A stretch of 64,000 bases of DNA from contig NZ_JXXV01000008.1 of the NCBI RefSeq assembly GCF_000967545.1, positions 34,645 through 98,644 on the forward strand, in the 5' to 3' direction. Positions 18,913-26,078 of the stretch are shown piece after piece. The stretch's first letter is position 1; each line of letters opens with the position of its first letter. The translations under genes were made by a program, and so were the position numbers. Below the pieces are notes generated by a model. It was not told the DNA's origin and made no database searches. It worked only from the letters and a program-made list of their open reading frames with translations. The stretch is from Vibrio galatheae (GTDB lineage: Bacteria; Pseudomonadota; Gammaproteobacteria; Enterobacterales; Vibrionaceae).

Positions 18913-18949
18913 GTGATATATTCACAATTAGTAATTGCAATTAATGCAA
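18913..18949. promoter_or_regulatory. IlvY operator region between ilvC and ilvY
   Basis: Two dyads lie close together: GTGATATATTCAC (18913-18925) and TTGCAATTAATGCAA (18935-18949), whose arms TTGCA/TGCAA are perfect. In E. coli IlvY binds tandem operators in the equivalent divergent gap and activates ilvC with substrate as inducer. The pairing here is inference from position and symmetry. Confidence 0.65.
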
Positions 18950-18967
18950 CAAGGATATAACTGTTTC

Positions 18968-19858
18968 ATGAACATTAAATGTCTGCAGCTATTCATTCAT
19001 TTGTGTGATAGTAAGAGCTTCGCAAAAACCGCGTCTGCCATGCACATCAGCCCTTCCGCGCTAAGTCGGCAAATCCAGAAGCTGGAAAACGACACTGGTC
19101 AGGTGCTGTTTGTACGTGATAACCGCAGTGTAGAATTGACACCAGCAGCCAAAAAGCTTCTGCCTGTCGCATTAAACATTCTTGGTGAATGGCAAAACTA
19201 CAATGCGCAGTTAAAAGGTCATGAACAAGAGCTCAGAGGTGAAATACGCTTGTTTTGCTCGGTCACCGCCAGCTATAGCCATCTCCCCGACTTACTGTCT
19301 GAGTTTCGTCTTCAGCATCCGTTTATCGAATTTAAACTCTCCACAGGCGATCCGGCTCAGGCGATCGATAAGGTATTGAGCGATGAAGTGGATATCGCCA
19401 TTTCCGCCCAACCAGAGCAACTGCCTGCCCGAATTGAGTTTGAAACCATCAGTGAAATCCCGCTTTCAGTGATTGCGCCAGTTGGTGTGAGCAATTTTGC
19501 CCAAGAGTTGCAAAAAGATAAGCCCGATTGGTCGTTGATTCCATTTATCGTACCCGAATCTGGCACGGCCCGAGAACGAGCCAATGCTTGGTTTAAAGCA
19601 ATGAAGATCAAACCTAATATTTATGCACAAGTTTCAGGGCATGAAGCTATCGTTAGTATGGTTGCGCTAGGTTGCGGAGTTGGTATCGCACCGGATGTGG
19701 TGATCAACAATAGTCCGGTCAAAGAGAAAATAGAGCGTTTAAAAGTGGCTTCTATTAAACCTTTCAAGCTCGGTGTATGCTGCAAACGCTCTCAACTCGA
19801 TAATCCATTGGTCAAAGCGTTATGGGAAATGGCGCACGACACCTATATCGCACCATAA
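18968..19858 (+). CDS. ilvY: LysR-type activator IlvY
   Basis: A 296-residue LysR regulator. The N-terminal winged helix-turn-helix has FAKTASAMHISPSALSRQIQKLE, very close to E. coli IlvY (GRSARAMHVSPSTLSRQIQRLE), and the effector domain has the matching CSVTASYSHLPDLL and ALGCGVGIAPDVVINNSP segments. The start is ATG 18968; an earlier in-frame ATG runs through the operator dyad. IlvY senses acetolactate or acetohydroxybutyrate and activates ilvC while repressing itself. Position opposite ilvC supports the name. Confidence 0.94.
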   Translation: MNIKCLQLFIHLCDSKSFAKTASAMHISPSALSRQIQKLENDTGQVLFVRDNRSVELTPAAKKLLPVALNILGEWQNYNAQLKGHEQELRGEIRLFCSVTASYSHLPDLLSEFRLQHPFIEFKLSTGDPAQAIDKVLSDEVDIAISAQPEQLPARIEFETISEIPLSVIAPVGVSNFAQELQKDKPDWSLIPFIVPESGTARERANAWFKAMKIKPNIYAQVSGHEAIVSMVALGCGVGIAPDVVINNSPVKEKIERLKVASIKPFKLGVCCKRSQLDNPLVKALWEMAHDTYIAP

Positions 19859-19877
19859 CCTTGTATCTGATACAACA

Positions 19878-19899
19878 AAGCCACCGATTAAGGTGGCTT
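19878..19899. terminator. Weak hairpin between ilvY and hemN
   Basis: Stem AAGCCACC/GGTGGCTT with a six-base loop, 19 bases after ilvY. The plus strand continues AATATATTTT. A modest, possibly bidirectional terminator between convergent genes. Confidence 0.55.
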
Positions 19900-19924
19900 A
19901 ATATATTTTCATAAATGGCGAGAT

Positions 19925-21310
19925 TTAGATAACGCGAGAGAACTGCTGCTGCCTTGCTTTCGCTCTTAAATACTTATCAAAACACATACAGATGTTTCGA
20001 ATCAGCAGGCGGCCACGCAAGGTCACGCAGATTTGTTTGTCATCCACTTGCACCAACTCATCGTTGATAAAAGTCTGAAGCAGTTGCAGGTCTTGTTTAA
20101 AGTAATCATTAAATGTCACTTTAAATTCTGACTCAATCTGGGTTTTATCCAACTTAAAGTTGCAGATTAGCTGCTTGATCACTTCACGACGAAGTAAGTC
20201 ATCACTATCTAATGCAACACCTTTCCATAATGCATGACGCAGGTCATTCACTTGCTCGTAATACTTCTTAAGCTCTTTTTGGTTTTGTGCGTAAGCATCT
20301 CCAATCATGGAAATCGCCGACACGCCGAAGCCAACCAGATCGGCTTCACCTTGCGTTGTGTAACCTTGGAAGTTGCGGTGCAAAACGCCATTACGCTGCG
20401 CGACAGCCAACTCATCATCTGGCAAAGCAAAGTGATCCATACCGATAAACTGATAACCCGCCCCTGTCAGTGTAGCGATGGTATCTTGCAGAATGGCCAT
20501 CTTCTCATCTGCCAATGGCAAATCTTCATCTTTGATTTTACGTTGCGCAGCAAACAGTTGAGGCATATGGGCATAGTTAAACACCGACAAACGGCCCGGC
20601 TCCATTTGCAGCACTTGCTTTAACGTTTGAGCAAAAGAGTCTTTGTTCTGTTTTGGTAAACCGTAAATAAGGTCAAGGTTAGTCGAACGGAATCCAAGCT
20701 GCTTAGCACGCTCAACCATAGCAAAGATAAACGCCTCATCTTGCTCGCGGTTAACCAGCTTTTGCACTTCTTTGTTGAAATCCTGAACACCAATACTTAA
20801 GCGATTAAAGCCTTCTTCACGTAGGTGATCCAACATATCCAGTTCGATTTCACGTGGATCAACTTCGATACTAATTTCAGCCTCACCCGTGAAGTTAAAC
20901 TCATCACGGAGGATAGTCATCACACGACTGATTTGCGCTTTAGTCAAAAACGTCGGCGTACCACCACCAAAATGCAGTTGAGTCACTTCGCGCCCATGCA
21001 ACAATGCAGCACGAGTACGGATTTCTAACTCTAATACATCCAAATACTCATCAGCTTTGTGCGCATGGCGCGTGATCACCTTGTTACAACCACAGTAGTA
21101 GCAAAGCTTATGGCAAAATGGGATATGGATATAAAGCGACAGTGGCCTTTCTGGATACTGAGTGCATGCCATGTCGTAATCAGCAACGGTGAACGCTTCA
21201 TGGAACTCTAAAGCCGTTGGGTATGATGTGTAACGAGGCCCCGAATAGTTGTACTTATCAAGAATAGCTTGATCCCAGACTATTTGCTGGCTTGCGACAT
21301 GCTGCGACAT
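19925..21310 (-). CDS. hemN: Oxygen-independent coproporphyrinogen III dehydrogenase
   Basis: A 461-residue radical SAM enzyme that decarboxylates coproporphyrinogen III to protoporphyrinogen IX in heme synthesis without oxygen. The cluster motif reads CHKLCYYCGC, that is CxxxCxxC plus the extra Cys seen in true HemN, at about residues 66-75. GGGTPT for SAM binding follows near 116, and the C-terminal HemN domain is complete. Length is close to the E. coli enzyme (457). It lies downstream of the yihI operon on the same strand, as in E. coli yihI-hemN, with a gap of about 180 bases. Confidence 0.95.
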   Translation of the reverse strand: MSQHVASQQIVWDQAILDKYNYSGPRYTSYPTALEFHEAFTVADYDMACTQYPERPLSLYIHIPFCHKLCYYCGCNKVITRHAHKADEYLDVLELEIRTRAALLHGREVTQLHFGGGTPTFLTKAQISRVMTILRDEFNFTGEAEISIEVDPREIELDMLDHLREEGFNRLSIGVQDFNKEVQKLVNREQDEAFIFAMVERAKQLGFRSTNLDLIYGLPKQNKDSFAQTLKQVLQMEPGRLSVFNYAHMPQLFAAQRKIKDEDLPLADEKMAILQDTIATLTGAGYQFIGMDHFALPDDELAVAQRNGVLHRNFQGYTTQGEADLVGFGVSAISMIGDAYAQNQKELKKYYEQVNDLRHALWKGVALDSDDLLRREVIKQLICNFKLDKTQIESEFKVTFNDYFKQDLQLLQTFINDELVQVDDKQICVTLRGRLLIRNICMCFDKYLRAKARQQQFSRVI

Positions 21311-21494
21311 GATGGTATTTCCGTTTGGGCTGTAATACTTTGTTGGGCTACATGAGCCATTATGGTTAGCAGGCTATTTTGCCACACCTCGCTAACACTG
21401 GTTGTGGGACAAACTGCTTTTTGAGTAGCAAAATTCAGAATTGATAACTCGATCACTCCCACTAAAGGATAAGTGACCGAGCTAAAGTCACCAT

Positions 21495-21983
21495 CTAGAT
21501 CATTTGGATATTGATCTGATTGTTGAGCGGTTGAACTTTTTTCTGCAGTCGTTTCAGCTCTTCAGTGATCGCCTCTTGCAGACGAGACTCTGCTTTATGG
21601 CGTTCAAGATTTTGCTTCATGCGCTCTTGCTTAGCGAGCTTTTGCCGCTCTTCACCGCGAGCCATGTCTGTGACAATATGGAACAGCTCTGATGTCGCTG
21701 GAAATTCTTTTTCAAAATCAACACGATCATCACCTTGGACATAATCCATGATGTTGTATAGGCGAATGCTGATTTCAGACAGGTCACACTGCTCCTGAAT
21801 GCCCGCTAAACAAAGGACGTTTACGCTTTCAAAAATATTGGCATTGCGCTTTTCAATTGCCAACTTCTGATGCTGTAACTGCAATTCCTTTTGCTTTTTT
21901 AGCTGGAGCAGAAGGTAACCCGCATAAGATGCTAAGCCCAGAATAATGGCTCCACCAACAATGGCTAACAAGGTTACATTCAT
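21495..21983 (-). CDS. DUF2489 family membrane-anchored protein
   Basis: A 162-residue protein with one N-terminal span (residues about 5-28) and a helical, charged cytoplasmic part containing SVNVLCLAGIQEQCDLSEISIRLYNIMDY, the recognisable DUF2489 region; function is unknown. The yihI stop codon abuts a GTG at 21992, but AAGGA would then be only three bases away. The ATG at 21983 has a more workable 12-base spacing, so it is taken as start. It is the third gene of the methyltransferase-yihI operon, suggesting a role near ribosome assembly or its membrane link, which is inference only. Confidence 0.8.
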   Translation of the reverse strand: MNVTLLAIVGGAIILGLASYAGYLLLQLKKQKELQLQHQKLAIEKRNANIFESVNVLCLAGIQEQCDLSEISIRLYNIMDYVQGDDRVDFEKEFPATSELFHIVTDMARGEERQKLAKQERMKQNLERHKAESRLQEAITEELKRLQKKVQPLNNQINIQMI

Positions 21984-21992
21984 TGTGCTCAC

Positions 21993-22553
21993 TTATCCTT
22001 TAAATTGGTCCAAGTCTAAGTCTTCAAATTGAGAAAGAAGCTCATCATCTGACTCCGCTTTCTGCTTTGGCTTCTTCTTAGCAACAGGCTCAACGATCTC
22101 TGGCTCAAGCTCTTCTTCAGGCTCATCCTCGTAGATACCTAACTGCTTCATCAACACTTCGATACGCGCAAGTTTTTCATCGACGTACTTTTGCAGACCA
22201 GCACCTAAATTGTCGCCATTGTCTAAACGATCGAGCAACACATTAAGCTGCGCGTCATTTTCTAGCATTTCCAGCTCTTTCTCGGCGCTGACACGACGCT
22301 CAGCCTTAGATGGCTTCTTCGCTGTTTCAACAATCAGCGGAATTTTCTTTTTACTGCCTAAGCGCGGATCTCGCTTTTGACCAGCGCTACGTTGCTGCTG
22401 CTCTTTCGATTCAGAGTTACGCCCGCCTGTCTTAAGACCTTTGCGCTTTTTCTCTTTTTTACGCAGACGTCCTTCAACGTCTGATTGACTACGGTTGCGA
22501 ACAACGACAATATCGCCATTGCCACCGGATCTAGATTTCTTACTACGGCTCAT
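21993..22553 (-). CDS. yihI: Der GTPase-activating protein YihI
   Basis: A 186-residue, highly basic N-terminus (SRSKKSRSGGNGDI, then Lys/Arg-rich to about residue 80) followed by a conserved helical core (ELEMLENDAQLNVLLDRLDNGDNL) and an acidic tail. This is the YihI pattern; YihI stimulates GTP hydrolysis by Der and tunes 50S ribosome maturation. Its ATG overlaps the stop codon of the methyltransferase gene by one base (TAATG), and its own stop touches the next gene, so the three are translationally coupled. Synteny with hemN matches E. coli. Confidence 0.93.
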   Translation of the reverse strand: MSRSKKSRSGGNGDIVVVRNRSQSDVEGRLRKKEKKRKGLKTGGRNSESKEQQQRSAGQKRDPRLGSKKKIPLIVETAKKPSKAERRVSAEKELEMLENDAQLNVLLDRLDNGDNLGAGLQKYVDEKLARIEVLMKQLGIYEDEPEEELEPEIVEPVAKKKPKQKAESDDELLSQFEDLDLDQFKG

Positions 22554-23191
22554 TACTGGACTTTCCTCAGTAAAATTACATCATTACCAATAAATTCAAG
22601 CTTGAGCTGATCCCGCTCTGCCAAATAGCGAAACGTGTTACGACTAAAGAACACCACATGGGTGTGATCGTTTTTGTAGTGCCACGAGGCAAACGCTTCA
22701 GCATCGATGACTAACTTGGTCATTAAACCAATCCAGCCACCTGGCTTAACTAAATTCAACCATTGCTGCCACACCGTATTGGGCTCATAAAGGTGCTCAA
22801 TCACTTCCGTGGCAGTCAAAAAGTCATACGATCTCTCTAACACAGAGGCTTCTGGATGATAGTAGATATCGTACAAACTCATGGTGTGTCCCTGCTCTTC
22901 CAACATCAAAGACAATGTCGGACCTGGGCCACAACCAAAATCTAACCCGTGAGAATTTGGCTCAATACGCGCTAATATGGGGTCGGCGACCCGAGATAAA
23001 AAGCGTCGATACCCTTGATCGCTTGGGTCATTCTCATGCAAATCGTAGTGGGCTTTTTCTGATTTTGCATCCAAGCGTTGCTCTGGATTAACAAAAACAA
23101 GCTCACATTGTTGGCACTGAAGATACTCACGACGTTTGTCTTGATGGTAGTGCTGAGTCTCCAAGCTTTGACAAAGGGGGCAACTGTGCAT
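22553..23191 (-). CDS. Class I SAM-dependent methyltransferase with N-terminal zinc-ribbon
   Basis: A 212-residue protein. CPLC near the start and CQQC about 22 residues later look like a small zinc ribbon. The methyltransferase core follows: HGLDFGCGPGPTLSLM (motif I, residues about 83-98), an acidic motif II in SLYDIYY, TATEVIEHL (motif post-I/IV) and a KPGGWIGLMTK loop. The target is unknown. It is the first gene of an operon with yihI and a DUF2489 protein, coupled by a one-base overlap, so a ribosomal or translation-related substrate is a reasonable guess only. The Shine-Dalgarno is poor. Confidence 0.85.
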   Translation of the reverse strand: MHSCPLCQSLETQHYHQDKRREYLQCQQCELVFVNPEQRLDAKSEKAHYDLHENDPSDQGYRRFLSRVADPILARIEPNSHGLDFGCGPGPTLSLMLEEQGHTMSLYDIYYHPEASVLERSYDFLTATEVIEHLYEPNTVWQQWLNLVKPGGWIGLMTKLVIDAEAFASWHYKNDHTHVVFFSRNTFRYLAERDQLKLEFIGNDVILLRKVQ

Positions 23192-23301
23192 ATTGGGTGC
23201 GTTAAACTTATCCTCAATCGGGGATGCGCAACATACCAGAAAGTCGCCTTAGAGTGGAGCACTATTGCGCAAATAATCATCAATTCGTAAAAAATAACAA
23301 T

Positions 23302-23643
23302 AAAAAAAGCGATAGAGTTATCTATCGCTTTCTAAATGCCTGACGGCAAAACTGTGTGGCACTGAATTCAGCGCACCAATATTCCATTTGTTTTTAGTGC
23401 TTTCCCTGCCAAAAGTGTTGTTTGCCACCATCCTGGTGAATTTTGGCTTTCCGTTTACTTCCTGCTGTCTGGGCTAATCCTTAGCCTGATCCGTTTCACT
23501 GTCTTAAACCATTAGACAAGTCGACCATCCCTATCAAATAGGTTTCCTACCTACCTTGAATCCATCCAACAACTGCCAAGCGTCCGTTACTTGCATCCGT
23601 GGAGACGTCCTCGTCTTGAATCCTTTATCAGCGTCCCGCCGAT
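23302..23643 (-). ncRNA. CsrB/CsrC-family regulatory RNA
   Basis: The minus strand of this gene-free stretch holds 16 GGA triplets in about 340 bases, many as AGGA or GGGA in hairpin-loop contexts (for example CTAAGGATTAG, CCAGGATGG). It ends in a strong terminator (AAAGCGATAGA stem, T7). This is the signature of CsrB-type RNAs that sequester the translation repressor CsrA. Its place between engB and yihI is that of csrC in E. coli. A -10-like TAAAGT (23650-23655) with TTGCCC 16 bp upstream puts the start near 23643. In vibrios this class is controlled by the VarS/VarA system. Confidence 0.85.
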
Positions 23644-23776
23644 GAACACACTTTAGCGCGTTGGTAAAATGGGGCAATCCACTCAAGATAAAAAAAGTCA
23701 CTTTTTTTATCTTCCAATTTTCCCATTCTATATTTCAATAATTTAAAACAAGTCATTGGCGATTCACGACAACAGG

Positions 23777-23794
23777 CATGGTCGATCTCTTACA
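23777..23794 (-). promoter_or_regulatory. VarA/GacA/UvrY-type binding site upstream of the CsrB-type RNA
   Basis: On the minus strand, TGTAAGAGATCGACCATG matches the first 11 positions of the GacA box consensus TGTAAGAGATCTCTTACA exactly. It is centred about 140 bases upstream of the inferred sRNA start, a distance like that of UvrY sites at E. coli csrB. Assignment rests on motif and position. Confidence 0.6.
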
Positions 23795-23852
23795 AATGTC
23801 AGGGAAATAATGACCCTTAGCCCGTTTTGTACACTGTGATCCTGCGCAAACG

Positions 23853-23882
23853 AAAAAGTCCAGACAACTGCCTGGACCTTTT
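23853..23882 (-). terminator. Terminator after cytochrome c4
   Basis: A stem with GTCCAG/CTGGAC and flanking A/T pairs, followed by a T5 run on the minus strand, 35 bases past the cytochrome c4 stop. Confidence 0.75.
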
Positions 23883-23917
23883 CAATACCACTTTATGCTC
23901 GAACAAATCAGTAGGGC

Positions 23918-24535
23918 TTAGTGTAGGCCACCGACGTATTTAGACAGAGTATCGATATCATCATCAGTCAGCTTCTTAGCGATATCGCGCATCATCTCAT
24001 TCATATCATTCGCGCGCTTATCGTCACGGAACTTTTCTAACTGAGCTTTGATGTAGTCAGCGTGCTGGCCAGAGATTTTAGGGAAACCTGAAAGCTCAGT
24101 GCCGTTACCACGTGGACCATGACAAGCGATACAAGCGGTTAAACCACGCTCTGCATCACCTGCTGAATAAAGAGATTTGCCTTTCGCTACCACGTTTTCT
24201 GGCGTTGAATTGCTAGAAATAGGCAGAGAGGCGTAGTAAGCTGCAAGGTCTTGCATATCTTGCTCTGACAGCGGCATAGCCATACCACTCATCACTGGGT
24301 CATAACGACCTTGCTTACCATTGCTAGACATACCTAGCTTGAGGTCTTTCAGCTGCTTTTCGATATACTTCGCATGCTGACCTGCAAGTTTAGGATACAT
24401 AGCAAGTTGACTGTTGCCATCAGCACCATGGCAGGCAACACAGGTTTGGGATTTTGCTTTACCAGCTTCAATGTTACCTTGGGCCCACACGGAGCAGCTG
24501 GCTAAAAGACTCAAGATTAGCGCTAATTTCTTCAT
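23918..24535 (-). CDS. Diheme cytochrome c4
   Basis: A 205-residue periplasmic electron carrier with a cleavable signal peptide ([19 protein letters not shown], about 19 residues) and two similar c-type domains. Heme motifs are CVACH near residue 32 and CIACH near residue 137. Each domain has its own downstream methionine ([10 protein letters not shown] in the first, [12 protein letters not shown] in the second). Cytochrome c4 passes electrons to terminal oxidases and is fixed at the membrane face. It is divergent from engB with about 150 bases between starts. Together with cytochrome c5 at 9.2 kb it indicates an aerobic respiratory branch. Confidence 0.93.
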   Translation of the reverse strand: MKKLALILSLLASCSVWAQGNIEAGKAKSQTCVACHGADGNSQLAMYPKLAGQHAKYIEKQLKDLKLGMSSNGKQGRYDPVMSGMAMPLSEQDMQDLAAYYASLPISSNSTPENVVAKGKSLYSAGDAERGLTACIACHGPRGNGTELSGFPKISGQHADYIKAQLEKFRDDKRANDMNEMMRDIAKKLTDDDIDTLSKYVGGLH

Positions 24536-24683
24536 GACATTCCATTATAATTATCAAGCTTCCGGTACCACTCTGCGTTGCCACTCATGGTACAATAGGC
24601 GACCTTATGCCGAGCACGGTTATTTTACACAATTTCACAAAAAAGTAATCAATCGACTACACAAAGTCGAGATGGAGTTAACA

Positions 24684-25349
24684 GTGAGCGTAAAAATTCA
24701 TTATCAAAACACCCATTTCATCACCAGCGCACCTGATATTCGTCATATGCCTGAAGATGAAGGTATCGAAGTTGCGTTTGCAGGACGCTCCAATGCGGGT
24801 AAGTCTAGTTCGTTAAATCGCTTAACTAACCAACGCAGTCTGGCGAAAACCAGTAAGACACCAGGGCGTACACAACTTATTAACCTTTTTAAAGTCACTG
24901 ACGGATGTCATATCGTCGATCTGCCGGGGTACGGGTTTGCCCAAGTGCCTCTAGAAATGAAAAAGAAGTGGCAAAAGTCTTTAGGTGAGTATCTGCAAAA
25001 GCGCCAATGCCTTAAAGGCTTGGTGGTTCTGATGGACATTCGTCATCCAATGAAAGATCTCGACCAACAATTGATCTTCTGGGCCGTTGATAGCGGTATT
25101 CCCGTTCAAGTGCTATTAACCAAAGCGGATAAACTCAAGAGTGGCGCTCGCAATGCGCAAGTGCTGAAAATCAAGAAGGATGCGGTAGGTTTTGGTGGCG
25201 ACGTTAGCGTTGCGGCTTTTTCGTCCTTAAAAGGGATTGGCGTGGATACGCTACGTAATAAATTGGATCAATGGTTTGCTCCAGCGTTAGCAGAGTCGAT
25301 TAGCGAAGAGATTGCTGAAGAAGAGAAGCTCGATAGCGAACAAGAGTAA
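24684..25349 (+). CDS. engB: Ribosome biogenesis GTPase EngB (YihA/YsxC)
   Basis: A 221-residue essential GTPase needed for 50S assembly. G1 is GRSNAGKSS (residues about 35-43), G2/switch I TPGRTQ, G3 DLPGYG, G4 TKADKL and G5 SSLKG. The GTG at 24684 is chosen because TGGAG lies six bases ahead of it and the product then begins [12 protein letters not shown] as in relatives. The open frame extends 270 bases upstream into the cytochrome c4 gene on the other strand, which is spurious. It is followed by a terminator and lies near spf and polA, a conserved arrangement. Confidence 0.95.
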   Translation: MSVKIHYQNTHFITSAPDIRHMPEDEGIEVAFAGRSNAGKSSSLNRLTNQRSLAKTSKTPGRTQLINLFKVTDGCHIVDLPGYGFAQVPLEMKKKWQKSLGEYLQKRQCLKGLVVLMDIRHPMKDLDQQLIFWAVDSGIPVQVLLTKADKLKSGARNAQVLKIKKDAVGFGGDVSVAAFSSLKGIGVDTLRNKLDQWFAPALAESISEEIAEEEKLDSEQE

Positions 25350-25368
25350 ACTCGCCTCGTTTCCTCTC

Positions 25369-25402
25369 AAAGGCCCTGCCCTAATTACGGCGGGGCTTTT
25401 TA
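25369..25402 (+). terminator. Terminator after engB
   Basis: Stem AGGCCCTGCC/GGCGGGGCTT with an eight-base loop and a T5 run on the plus strand, 20 bases past the engB stop. Confidence 0.8.
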
Positions 25403-25409
25403 TCGCCAT

Positions 25410-25480
25410 CAAAAAATAAAAGCCCCACCATCCTGGCGGGGCAACGGGAGAGAAATAGTCGTTATTGATTATTATGCGTT
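25410..25480 (-). ncRNA. Candidate small RNA between engB and spf (VSsrna24-like position)
   Basis: A strong minus-strand terminator (GCCCCGCC-AGGAT-GGTGGGGC then TTTTATTTTTT, 25410-25441) stands alone, about 360 bases beyond the Spot 42 terminator, with no gene feeding it. A -10-like TACATA (25487-25492) would start a transcript near 25480, giving about 70 bases with an exposed ATTTCTCTCCCGTT ahead of the hairpin. From memory, a short sRNA called VSsrna24 was reported beside spf in Aliivibrio salmonicida. The -35 box is poor, so the start is tentative. Confidence 0.5.
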
Positions 25481-25797
25481 AAGCATTATGTATCCCACGC
25501 TATAAATCAATCACTTAAAATCTAGCCGCCTCAACACTTGCCGAAAACAAAACCCAGACTAACCAGTTGAAATAAAAAGATTAATCAAAAATTAGAGTAT
25601 AAATTCTGAGATTTGGTTTTTTTATCAAAATAACCAAACTGTGATTGGTATTAATTTACAAATTTTCGTTGGATTACAGCTCACCGTGCGGTCGGCAAAC
25701 TTACAATAAGTGGTGGAGAATAAATAAAGGCAAGCTAAGGAAAACGAGAGAATATAGATAATAATTTGATAGCTATGGATTTTTTCTTTCGCCCAAT

Positions 25798-25902
25798 AAA
25801 AAACGCCCCAGTCAAAAACTGACTGGGGCGGCTGAATCAGCCTAATCCAATAACGTGAAACAAAAGGTCTGAAAGATAGAACATCTTACCTCTGTACCCT
25901 AC
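25798..25902 (-). ncRNA. spf: Spot 42 small RNA
   Basis: The minus strand begins GTAGGGTACAGAGGTAAG and continues with TGTTCTATCTTTCAGACC, the nearly invariant 5' region of Spot 42. It ends in the GCCCCAGTC hairpin with six T residues. The length is about 105 bases (E. coli 109). Spot 42 is an Hfq-dependent base-pairing RNA that represses secondary carbon use and is itself repressed by cAMP-CRP. A -10-like TACATT lies seven bases before the start. It sits between polA and engB, its conserved home. Confidence 0.96.
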
Positions 25903-26016
25903 GCCTGTTAATGTACAACAATTGGTCAGAAAGAAAAACCCTTTTTTGTAATTTTTTTTCATTAAAGTTTTGTTAAACAACATTTGGCCCTACCATGCCG
26001 AATCTTATTTAGAGAT

Positions 26017-26044
26017 AAAAAAAAGCCAGCGTTTGTGCGCTGAC
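26017..26044 (-). terminator. Terminator after polA
   Basis: A seven-pair stem (GTCAGCG/CGCTGGC, one G-T pair) and eight T residues on the minus strand, about 35 bases past the polA stop. Confidence 0.85.
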
Positions 26045-26078
26045 TCAACTTATTTCACCAGTTTAGTGCAAATAATGC

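Noticed and set aside
23078..23290. Short open frames around the start of the methyltransferase gene
   Set aside because: They are antisense or frame-shifted shadows of the methyltransferase, with no Shine-Dalgarno.
24414..24683. Upstream extension of EngB into the cytochrome c4 gene
   Set aside because: The extra 90 codons are antisense to cytochrome c4; a proper GTG start with Shine-Dalgarno exists at 24684.
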